Shown here: in pieces, positions 28,513-37,185 of the stretch | How positions within the stretch are numbered: the stretch's first letter is position 1 | How the letters are laid out: each line of letters opens with the position of its first letter | From: Acidimicrobiia bacterium | GTDB lineage: Bacteria; Actinomycetota; Acidimicrobiia; Acidimicrobiales; Poriferisodalaceae | Direction: 5' to 3' | Length of the DNA stretch: 37,185 nucleotides | Assembly (NCBI GenBank): GCA_022827265.1 | Contig: JAJDTF010000092.1 | Location: forward strand, 1-37,185 | Made by a program: the position numbers and the translations under genes | Notes under the pieces: generated by a model | What the model saw: only the letters and a program-made list of their open reading frames with translations | Database searches by the model: none | Told to the model about the DNA's origin: nothing

Positions 28513-30783
28513 ATGAGCATGCTCGGCACCCGCGTCGAACGGAAGGAAGACCCCGAACTTCTCACCGTCGGCGGCACCTACGTCGACGACGTCGAATGCG
28601 AGGGCGCGCTCGTCGCGGTCTTCGTCCGATCGACCATGGCCCACGCGGACATCGCTGCCGTCCACACAGACGAGGCGCGTGAGATGCCCGGCGTGGTGGG
28701 CGCCTTCACGGCCGCCGATCTGGGGCTCAGCGCCGATCCGCCCCGTATGCCGATGCTCAACCAGCAGATGCTGCGCTCGCCGCTGGCCGCTGGCCGGGTG
28801 CGCTATGTGGGCGAGCCGTTCGCCGTGGTCGTCGCCGAGTCGCAGTCTCAAGCGATCGATGCTGCCGAGTTGGTGTACGCCGACTACGAACCGCTCGATC
28901 CGCTGCTGGACACAGCCGAGTCGGCGCGCAACCGCCGGCTGCTGTTTCCCGAGGCCGACACCAACACGGTCTTCGCCATCCCGCCGGGCCCCCAGAACGG
29001 GCAGGATCCCTTCGACGACTGCGAGGTCGTCGTCGAGCTGGCGTTCGGCAACCCCCGGATGACCGCAGCCCCCATCGAGCCTCGTACTGCACTCGCCTCC
29101 TGGGACGCGAGCGCGCAGCGGCTCACCTACTGGGCCTGCACCCAGTTCCCGCACCAGACCCGCGACACGCTCTCCGCGTTCTGCGGGCTCGAACCCAGCC
29201 AGGTGCACGTCATCACGCCTGATGTCGGCGGAGGCTTCGGCGCCAAGAACGCCCAGTACGTCGAGGACTTCGTGGTGGCTCGCCTCACGTGCCACCTCGA
29301 ACGCCCGGTGCGCTGGGCCGAGACACGCTCGGAGGCCATGGTCGGGTTCACGCACGCGCGGGCAATCTCGTACTCGGCACGTCTGGGGGGCACCCGCGAC
29401 GGCAACGTGACGGCATATGAGGTGGACGCGCTGCAAGACGCCGGCGCCTACCCGATGATCGGGTCGCTGCTGCCCATGTTCGTCCGCACCATGGCGTCGG
29501 GCGTGTACGACATCGGCAACGTGGCGGTATCCACCAACTCGGTCACCACCAACACCGCGCCGGTGGGTGCGTACCGGGGAGCCGGGCGCCCGGAGGCCGC
29601 GCTGGCGATCGAGCGGATGATGGACCTGTTCGCGGCCGAGATCGAGATGGACCCCGGCGAGCTGCGCCGCCGCAACTTCATCCCGCCCGACGCATTCCCG
29701 TTCACCACCCCGACCGGCGCCGACATGGATTCGGGCGAGTACGCCAAGGCCCTCGACGCCGTGATGGAAGCCGCGGACTATCCCAGCCTCCGGGCCGAAC
29801 AGGAGCGACGCCGCTCAGAGGGTTCAGCGAAGCTGCTCGGGTTGGGCTGGAGCGCGTACGTGGAGATCTCGAACCCGATGGGCGCCCCGGAATTCGGCAG
29901 CGTGGAGATCCGCGACGACGGATCAGCGCTGGTGCTCACTGGCTCGTCGAACCACGGCCAGGGTCATCACACGGCGTATGCCCAGATCGCTGCGGACCTC
30001 ACCGGCATCGATTTCGAGATGATCGAGGTGCGCCACGGCGACACCGACGAGATCAAGCGCGGCGGCGGAACCGGCGGCTCCCGATCGCTGCAGACAGGCG
30101 GGGCTGCGGTCTTCGAAGCAGCCGAGGCAGTGGTCGAGCATGCCAAAGAGGTCGCCGCGGCGATGCTCGAGGCCGATCCCGCCGACATCGTGCTGGATGT
30201 CGAAGCGGGCACGTTCGCCGTGGTCGGGACACCGGCCCGGTCGCTCGACTGGGCTCAGATCGCTGCTCACGTCGGCGAATCCGACGGACGCGAGCTGCAC
30301 GCCGAGAGCGACTTCCAGCCGCCGGCGGCCACGTTCCCGTTCGGCGTGCAGCTCTCGGTGGTGGAGATCGACCGCGACACCGGCCAGGTCACCCCGCTGC
30401 GTCATGTGACGTGCGACGACGCCGGCGTCATCGTGAACCCGATGATCGTCGAAGGCCAGGTGCACGGCGGCGTGGCTTCCGGCATCGCCCATGCACTGGG
30501 CGAGGTGTTCGTCTACGACGCCGACGGCAACCCGCTGACCGGCAACTTCATGGACTACGCGATCCCCTCGGCGGCCGAACTGCCGAGCTTCGAGCGGATT
30601 CCCCTGGAGACTCCGACCGACCGCAACCCGCTCGGCGCCAAGGGCATCGGCGAGTCAGGAACCATCGGTGCCACACCAGCCGTCCACAACGCCGTCGTCG
30701 ATGCGCTGTCGCACCTCGGCGTCCGCCACGTGGAGCTCCCCTGCACCCCCGAACGGGTCTGGCAACACCTGCAGCACGCCTGA
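28513..30783 (+). CDS. Xanthine dehydrogenase/CO dehydrogenase-family molybdopterin subunit (form II CoxL-like)
   Basis: A 756-residue Mo-hydroxylase large subunit. It begins LGTRVERKEDPELLTVGGTY, has PDVGGGFGAKN for cofactor binding, and carries the active-site loop AYRGAGR (353-359). That loop marks form II CoxL-like proteins, as opposed to AYRCSFR in true CO dehydrogenases. The catalytic glutamate is E714 in GAKGIGESG. It hydroxylates an aldehyde, purine or other heterocycle rather than CO. Partners (FAD-binding medium and 2Fe-2S small subunits) are needed for activity but are not encoded nearby. The ATG at 28513 was chosen because homology begins there, although the frame opens 51 nt earlier. 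Confidence 0.93.
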   Translation: MSMLGTRVERKEDPELLTVGGTYVDDVECEGALVAVFVRSTMAHADIAAVHTDEAREMPGVVGAFTAADLGLSADPPRMPMLNQQMLRSPLAAGRVRYVGEPFAVVVAESQSQAIDAAELVYADYEPLDPLLDTAESARNRRLLFPEADTNTVFAIPPGPQNGQDPFDDCEVVVELAFGNPRMTAAPIEPRTALASWDASAQRLTYWACTQFPHQTRDTLSAFCGLEPSQVHVITPDVGGGFGAKNAQYVEDFVVARLTCHLERPVRWAETRSEAMVGFTHARAISYSARLGGTRDGNVTAYEVDALQDAGAYPMIGSLLPMFVRTMASGVYDIGNVAVSTNSVTTNTAPVGAYRGAGRPEAALAIERMMDLFAAEIEMDPGELRRRNFIPPDAFPFTTPTGADMDSGEYAKALDAVMEAADYPSLRAEQERRRSEGSAKLLGLGWSAYVEISNPMGAPEFGSVEIRDDGSALVLTGSSNHGQGHHTAYAQIAADLTGIDFEMIEVRHGDTDEIKRGGGTGGSRSLQTGGAAVFEAAEAVVEHAKEVAAAMLEADPADIVLDVEAGTFAVVGTPARSLDWAQIAAHVGESDGRELHAESDFQPPAATFPFGVQLSVVEIDRDTGQVTPLRHVTCDDAGVIVNPMIVEGQVHGGVASGIAHALGEVFVYDADGNPLTGNFMDYAIPSAAELPSFERIPLETPTDRNPLGAKGIGESGTIGATPAVHNAVVDALSHLGVRHVELPCTPERVWQHLQHA

Positions 30784-30830
30784 CGCGCAGTACGTGCGCG
30801 GACAGACGAGCCCCCTCCGCGCAACCTCTT

Positions 30831-30904
30831 GTTTCCCGCTCTTGTTCGCTGTCGCTCACGGGCCGCTCGGGCCACGGCTTCGCCTTGCGGCTCAGCCTCT
30901 GGGC
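30831..30904 (+). repeat. Dispersed 74-bp repeat, copy A
   Basis: Nearly identical (a handful of mismatches) to 32144-32217 in the same orientation, and similar to 24400-24465 inverted. It contains the partly palindromic core GGGCCGCTCGGGCC, which could fold as a short hairpin. It lies just after the molybdoenzyme gene and before the end of the MFS gene. Confidence 0.85.
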
Positions 30905-30933
30905 ATTCCCAGCGAGCCTGGCGCGCCCCTGTC

Positions 30934-32085
30934 TCAGGATTGGCCCGCAGTGTCGATCCGGCTGGCCAGAACGGCGACGATGGCGAACGCGCCCGCCGCT
31001 GCAGAGCCGAGATAAGCCCATGTGGGGCTGAAGGTGAACACGGGCAACCAGATCACCGCACCGAGCGCATGACCGCTGAATCGGAGCGAGAGCGTGAACG
31101 ACAGCGCTCCCGCGCGATTGTCGGGTGCCGCAATCGAGGCGAGCGATTGGAAGCTGACCACGACGGCCTGCGTTGCAGCGCCAGTGACGAACCAGAGAAC
31201 GGCGAGCAGCCATACCGCGCCCGCGGTTGACAGCAAGGCCACCAGTCCCGAGCACACGGCGATGGCAATGGTGGCCGCCCGCCGCCCGCCCAAGCGGTCG
31301 AGCGCGATCCCCCACAGCGGAGCCGCAGCCATGCCGGCCAAGCCGCCGGCCAGCAGCAGCACTCCCACCTGCGAACCCGTCAGTCCCACCACATCGCGGC
31401 CGCTCAAGCTCACGAGGATCCTGGCCCCGATGGGACCCATAGCGCACAGCGATGCCGTGGCGGCTATCAGCAGCGTCGGGCGGCGCATCAAGGACTGGAA
31501 TCGGAGCAGAGAACCTGCCTGCTGGCGTGCGTCCGGCTCGGCTCCGGCTGTGCTGGAGGGCAACAGCAGTGCAATCGCGGCACCGACGGCGGCCGTCACC
31601 ACATATGCGATGCGCCAGTTCGTGTCGGCACCGATCCCGCCCAGCATCGGCGCGGAAAGCTGTCCCAACGCCTGGCACGCCGCGTACCGGCCCACGATGC
31701 GGCCGATTCCCCCGGTCGGCGCAGTCTCGGTGAGGGTCGCCAGCAGCAGCGGCGTGATGAATGCGTTCATGGCGCCTTGGCCTGCACGGGCTGCGAGAAA
31801 CCACCCGTAGTTCGGCGCCAAGGCACACCCGAGCGTTGCGACGGCATACAGCGCAACGGCGCTGCGCAGCGTGCGCGCCCGTCCCCACTTGTCGCCGAGT
31901 GTGCCCGACACCAGCAGGAGGCCGGCGAATGGCACCAGGTAGACGTTGAGCGCCCAGCCGATCTGGCTCGTGCTGACCGAGAACGCGTCGCGCAGCTCGG
32001 GGATCATCGGCAGCATCACGAACGTGCCGAGCGGGCCCATCATCCCGCCGAGATAGAGCAGCACCCGGCGCCACTCGCCGTTCAC
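30934..32085 (-). CDS. MFS transporter
   Basis: 383 residues, about 12 hydrophobic helices. The family signature between helices 2 and 3 is visible as GTLGDKWGRARTLR, and its repeat in the second half as WGIALDRLGGRRAAT. It is probably a drug or metabolite exporter of the EmrB/Bcr or YfcJ-like kind, driven by proton exchange. The GTG at 32085 is favoured: it has a GGGGGA ribosome site 6-7 nt before it and begins NGEWRRVLLYLGGMMGPLG. A longer open frame to 32172 would translate the dispersed repeat and is unlikely. Direct copies of the 74-bp repeat lie on both sides of the gene. Confidence 0.9.
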   Translation of the reverse strand: MNGEWRRVLLYLGGMMGPLGTFVMLPMIPELRDAFSVSTSQIGWALNVYLVPFAGLLLVSGTLGDKWGRARTLRSAVALYAVATLGCALAPNYGWFLAARAGQGAMNAFITPLLLATLTETAPTGGIGRIVGRYAACQALGQLSAPMLGGIGADTNWRIAYVVTAAVGAAIALLLPSSTAGAEPDARQQAGSLLRFQSLMRRPTLLIAATASLCAMGPIGARILVSLSGRDVVGLTGSQVGVLLLAGGLAGMAAAPLWGIALDRLGGRRAATIAIAVCSGLVALLSTAGAVWLLAVLWFVTGAATQAVVVSFQSLASIAAPDNRAGALSFTLSLRFSGHALGAVIWLPVFTFSPTWAYLGSAAAGAFAIVAVLASRIDTAGQS

Positions 32086-32143
32086 TGCCGTCCCCCGAGA
32101 GCAGTCGCGCGGAGAGGTGCGCCTACTGGTTGTCGCACCTGTC

Positions 32144-32217
32144 GTTTCCCGCTCTTGTTCGCTGACGCTCACGGGCCGCTCGGGCCACGGCTTCGCCTCA
32201 CGGCTCAGCCTCTGAGC
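32144..32217 (+). repeat. Dispersed 74-bp repeat, copy B
   Basis: Partner of copy A at 30831 in direct orientation, starting GTTTCCCGCTCTTGTTCGCT in both. Together the pair brackets the MFS gene (about 1.3 kb apart). Confidence 0.85.
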
Positions 32218-32292
32218 CCCCGCACGCTACTTCGCGGCCGGTGGAGGGGTCCGGGCGATAGCGGTCCAGCCCAGAGCGCAATCGCCCGCGCC

Positions 32293-32298
32293 TACCAT
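32293..32298 (+). promoter_or_regulatory. -10 box TACCAT for the CoA-transferase gene
   Basis: TACCAT is 25 nt before the ATG at 32324. It would give a short leader that contains the GGGGG ribosome site. Confidence 0.4.
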
Positions 32299-32323
32299 CG
32301 CCGCGCGACGAACGGGGGCAGTC

Positions 32324-34723
32324 ATGGCCGAAGCAGCGCCGATGCCGTCCCTCCGCCCAGCGCCCGCTGTTGCCGAAGCCGGACTGTCCCATGTGCGGGT
32401 GCTGGAGCTTGCCGGCGGCGTGGGAGTTGCGTGGGCGGCGAAGCTCTTCGCCGACCTGGGCGCAGACGTCATGCGCATCGAGGACGATCACGACCTGGTC
32501 CGGTCGCGGCCCCACGACGTCCACCGATGGCTGAACTCCAACAAGCGCTCGGTCTGGTCGGTGAGCGACGATCTGATCGCCGGCGCCGACCTGGTGATCC
32601 ACGATCGTCGTGACCTGGCCGATCTCACGCAGCAGCACAGCCGGCTCGTGGTGCTGTCCATCACCCCGTTCGGGCTCACCGGGCCCTACGCGCACTACGA
32701 CGCCGCCGAGATCAACGTCATCCACGGGTCCAGCTGGGGAAATCTGTCACCGGGAGGCGCCACCGATCCGGACCTCCCGCCGCTGAAGGCACCAGGGCAT
32801 CACGCCAACATCAACGTGGCCTCTGTCGCCGCGATCGTGGCCCTCGCGGCAACCGAACGTGCCGCCGTGAGCGGCCACGGCGAGCACATCGATTTCTCGG
32901 CAGTCGCCGCAGCGGCCAAGCTCACCGAGGTTGCGCCCGCGTCTGTCTCGTTCTTGGGTGTGGAAGCCTCCCGGCTGGGGACGCGCACGGTGGTGCCGTG
33001 GCGCATCTTCCAGTGCGTCGATGGGCTGCTGCAGCTCATCTGTCCCGAGCAGTCGCAGTGGGAGGCGTTCGTGGAGCTCATGGGCTCCCCCGATTGGGCA
33101 TCACTGGACGTGTTCGCCACCGGGCCCGACCGGACCCAGAACTCCGATGTCGTCAACATGTACCTGGCCGAGTGGTTCGCCGACCAGCGCGCCGACGAGA
33201 TCTACCACGCAGCTCAGGCTGCTCGGATTGCCGTGACCCCGGTGAACACGATGGCTCAGCTCGAAGCCAGCGAGCATTTCGCGGAGCGCGGGTTCTTTGC
33301 CACGACGCCCGACGGGCTGGAATTGCCGGGACCGGGATTCCAGATTGATCAGCCGTGGTGGAATCTCACCGCCGAAGCACCCGATGCCGGCGCTCACGAA
33401 GGCGAAGGCTGGCGGCCCAGAGCAGCCGCCGTCGAGGGTGCGGGAGCCTCCGCGGGCGCCAGCACCGCCGCCGCGGCGGCAGCCGGGCGCCGCCCGCTCG
33501 AGGGAGTGCGGGTCTGCGATTTCACGTGGATCTGGGCCGGTCCGTTCTGCACGCAGATCCTGGCCCACCTCGGCGCCGACGTCATCAAGCTCGAATCTCC
33601 CGATCACCTGTGCATGTTCCGGCGGCTGCCGCTGAGCCCGCCCGACAGCCCGCCGTCGCATGACACCTCCGGCCTGTTTCAGCTCTACAACAGCGACAAG
33701 CGCAGCGTCGGCATCGACCTGTCTCATCCGGATGCCGCGGAGGTCGTCGCACGGCTCGTCGCCATCAGCGACGTGGTGGTCGACAACTTCGGCGTCGGCG
33801 TCATGGATCGACTCGGCTTCGGCGTCGAGCAACTGCGTGCAATCAACCCCGACGTCGTCATCGCCTCGCTGTCGGGATATGGGAGCACGGGCCCCTGCGC
33901 GCAGTATGTGGCGTACGGACCTGCCGGCGGGGCGCTCGCCGGTCTGTATGCCTCCAACGGCTACGAAGACGGCCCGGCGTACGAGACCGGTGTGGCCATC
34001 GGCGATCCATGCACGGGAATCACCGCCGCGTGGGCGGTGGTGGCATCACTCGCCGCTCGCCGCCGCAGCGGCATCGCCGCCACCATCGATGTCGCCATGG
34101 CCGAAGCCGTTGCCGCCACCGTCGGCGAGGGCTGGATGCAGTACCAGCACGACGGCCAATCGCCGGTACCCATCGGCAACCACGACCCGGTCTGGTCGCC
34201 CCACAACTGCTACCGGGCCAACGGCGACGATCAATGGGTCACGATCGCCTGCACTGACGAAGCCATGTGGCAATCGCTGTGCGAGGTGGTTGACCCCGGT
34301 CTCGCGAGCCGACCGGAGTTCGCCGATGCGATGGGTCGCAAGCAGAACGAGGCCGAGCTCGATGCCGCCATCTCGGCGTGGGCACAATCTCGGGACCGCT
34401 GGCAGATCACCGACGAGCTGCAGGCAGTCGGCGTCAACGCCTTTCCCTCGCTGGCATCGCACGAGCTGTGGACCGGCGACGCCCACTTCGAAGCCATCGG
34501 CATGCTCGAGCGGCCACACCATCCGCTCACCGGCGAGCGCGTGGTGCCCGGCGTGCCCTGGCGCCTCAGGGACGGCCCCAACGGGCTGAGACGTCCGGCA
34601 CCCCTGCTCGGCCAGCACACCGTCGAGGTCCTGGCTGACGTGCTGGGCTACGCGCCCGATGCGGTGGACGACCTGATCGCCCGGGGAGTCGTTCAGGAAC
34701 CCGCCACGGCTCAAACCGATTGA
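32324..34723 (+). CDS. Tandem (double-domain) class III CoA-transferase
   Basis: 799 residues containing two CaiB/BaiF (formyl-CoA transferase) domains. The first runs from about 20 (GLSHVRVLELAGGVGVAWAA, KLFADLGADVMRIE) to 370. An Ala-rich linker follows, and the second runs from about 393 (LEGVRVCDFTWIWAGPF, ILAHLGADVIKLES) to 785. The second half keeps the catalytic aspartate in VAIGDPCTG (D561). In the first half the equivalent place reads PGHHANINV, with Asn/His instead of Asp, so that half is probably structural. The protein would move CoA between organic acids, consistent with activating carboxylates in catabolism. The ATG has a GGGGG ribosome site. Confidence 0.92.
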   Translation: MAEAAPMPSLRPAPAVAEAGLSHVRVLELAGGVGVAWAAKLFADLGADVMRIEDDHDLVRSRPHDVHRWLNSNKRSVWSVSDDLIAGADLVIHDRRDLADLTQQHSRLVVLSITPFGLTGPYAHYDAAEINVIHGSSWGNLSPGGATDPDLPPLKAPGHHANINVASVAAIVALAATERAAVSGHGEHIDFSAVAAAAKLTEVAPASVSFLGVEASRLGTRTVVPWRIFQCVDGLLQLICPEQSQWEAFVELMGSPDWASLDVFATGPDRTQNSDVVNMYLAEWFADQRADEIYHAAQAARIAVTPVNTMAQLEASEHFAERGFFATTPDGLELPGPGFQIDQPWWNLTAEAPDAGAHEGEGWRPRAAAVEGAGASAGASTAAAAAAGRRPLEGVRVCDFTWIWAGPFCTQILAHLGADVIKLESPDHLCMFRRLPLSPPDSPPSHDTSGLFQLYNSDKRSVGIDLSHPDAAEVVARLVAISDVVVDNFGVGVMDRLGFGVEQLRAINPDVVIASLSGYGSTGPCAQYVAYGPAGGALAGLYASNGYEDGPAYETGVAIGDPCTGITAAWAVVASLAARRRSGIAATIDVAMAEAVAATVGEGWMQYQHDGQSPVPIGNHDPVWSPHNCYRANGDDQWVTIACTDEAMWQSLCEVVDPGLASRPEFADAMGRKQNEAELDAAISAWAQSRDRWQITDELQAVGVNAFPSLASHELWTGDAHFEAIGMLERPHHPLTGERVVPGVPWRLRDGPNGLRRPAPLLGQHTVEVLADVLGYAPDAVDDLIARGVVQEPATAQTD

Positions 34724-34980
34724 GAGAGCGCGCATAGTGTGAGCCGCGAGTTCCTGCGATCTTCGCCGCGCTCGGCGCCAGGGCGGAGTGCTGAGCGGCC
34801 AGCCGCTGAGCGCAGCTGCACCCGTAGAGTTCAGCGCTGCGGGGTCCTCGCACCCGGCAGCCACCACGACCCTCGGGTGCATTGAGAACCTGCGCAGCGC
34901 CCGGAGTCATCGGCTGCACTCACCGATGGTGAGTCCGCACGCCAATTCTGCGCCGGAACCCCTCTCCCGCGAGGCTCGCC
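34724..34980. other. Intergenic region before BipA, no gene seen
   Basis: 257 nt without a supported reading frame or RNA. It should hold the BipA promoter; a TAGAGT around 34830 is a possible -10 but would imply a leader of about 150 nt. No riboswitch fold was recognised. Confidence 0.4.
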
Positions 34981-36846
<1,866 letters not shown>

Positions 36847-36966
36847 ACGAGCCCGATTTGCCCGCCGACGGCGAGGTCAGCCTCTGGGACGGCGTCCTGC
36901 AGCGGCAGCCAGAACTAGGTGAAACGGTGGCAAGGCCAGTGTATGACGTTACGCACTGCGCTTTGT

Positions 36967-36972
36967 TATACT
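36967..36972 (+). promoter_or_regulatory. -10 box TATACT, leaderless start
   Basis: TATACT ends 6 nt before the ATG at 36979. An ATGACG 18 bp upstream could be the -35. There is no ribosome site, so the mRNA is probably leaderless. Confidence 0.6.
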
Positions 36973-36978
36973 AAATGC

Positions 36979-37185
36979 ATGACGCAATTGGTGGCACGCA
37001 TTGACGACGCCCTGCTAGCCCAGCTCGACGAACTCGTAGCGAGTGGGGACGCACGGTCCCGTTCCGATGCGGTGCGGCGAGCACTCGAAGAGATGCTCGA
37101 CCGGCGGCGACGGCGCCAAGTCGGCGAGGCCATCGTCGACGCGTACCGCCGAATCCCCGAAACCGACGACGAGCTGGAATGGGCG
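36979..37185 (+). CDS. MazE-like RHH antitoxin (partial)
   Basis: The first 69 residues of a small antitoxin cut by the window edge. It begins MTQLVARIDDALLAQLDELV, then SRSDAVRRALEEMLDRRRRR, an RHH DNA-binding domain of the kind found in mycobacterial MazE proteins. The following GEAIVDAYRRIPETDDELEW resembles the linker and toxin-binding tail of those MazEs, which are followed by a MazF ribonuclease gene. The toxin should therefore start just beyond the right edge. The ATG is fixed by the TATACT box. Confidence 0.8.
   Translation, partial: MTQLVARIDDALLAQLDELVASGDARSRSDAVRRALEEMLDRRRRRQVGEAIVDAYRRIPETDDELEWA

Noticed and set aside
28351-29436. 361-residue minus-strand open frame
   Set aside because: Antisense to the CoxL-like gene; that gene has strong motifs throughout, so this frame is a by-product of GC-rich codons.
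28513-30783. Aerobic CO dehydrogenase
   Set aside because: The active-site loop is AYRGAGR, not AYRCSFR, and no coxM or coxS gene is adjacent.
30548-32074. 508-residue minus-strand frame overlapping the MFS gene
   Set aside because: A neighbouring frame of the MFS gene with no membrane helices; the 30934-32085 frame has transporter motifs and a ribosome site.
34724-34980. tRNA or structured RNA before BipA
   Set aside because: No T-loop-like GTTCGAATC motif, no CCA end and no paired arms of tRNA size were seen.

Overview
The window is high-GC DNA that reads like an actinobacterial chromosome, possibly an uncultured Acidimicrobiia-type organism; this assignment is an inference. It rests on GC-rich codon use, two luciferase-like (LLM) flavin oxidoreductases, class III CoA-transferases, a Baeyer-Villiger monooxygenase, toxin-antitoxin (TA) families common in Actinomycetota, and at least seven genes with a TANNNT -10 box only 6-8 nt before the start codon, which implies leaderless mRNAs. 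No tRNA, rRNA, CRISPR array, transposase or integrase was recognised.

Layout. 1-3.2 kb: metabolic genes (LLM oxidoreductase, beta-hydroxyacid dehydrogenase, Fe(II)/2-oxoglutarate oxygenase). 3.2-22.6 kb: an accessory island of small TA modules (RHH/PIN, RHH+HicB, a large antitoxin with a VapC, RHH/PIN-like, HigA-like, Xre), single enzymes (PPOX-fold, GFA, SWIM, PP2C, EEP phosphatase, DUF488, AAA/DUF4143) and many broken gene pieces. Several pieces are recognisable decayed second copies of intact genes elsewhere in the window. 22.7-36.9 kb: a calmer metabolic and housekeeping region (beta-propeller protein, C26 amidotransferase-like hydrolase, LLM oxidoreductase, Baeyer-Villiger monooxygenase, form II CoxL-type molybdoenzyme, MFS exporter, double CoA-transferase, BipA/TypA). 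A MazE-like antitoxin begins at the right edge.

The best candidate for an undescribed system is the minus-strand cassette at 18779-22565: a UvrD/Rep-like helicase, a DarT-like ADP-ribosyltransferase and a 557-residue ADP-ribosylglycohydrolase. Consecutive genes overlap by 4 nt, so the three are probably translated as one coupled unit. DarT toxins are normally paired with the macrodomain antitoxin DarG (or NADAR proteins); here the eraser is an ARH/DraG-type glycohydrolase with a long extra C-terminal region, and a DNA helicase leads the operon. A second, decayed copy of the DarT-tail/glycohydrolase junction lies at 14006-14766, with the metal-binding DDT motif changed to DAT. This suggests a phage-defence or TA module that spreads and decays.

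Other notable structures are a three-copy, exactly 23-bp-spaced iteron array upstream of the AAA/DUF4143 gene, a dispersed 74-bp repeat flanking the MFS gene, and a palindromic operator on a leaderless promoter in front of an RHH/PIN module.
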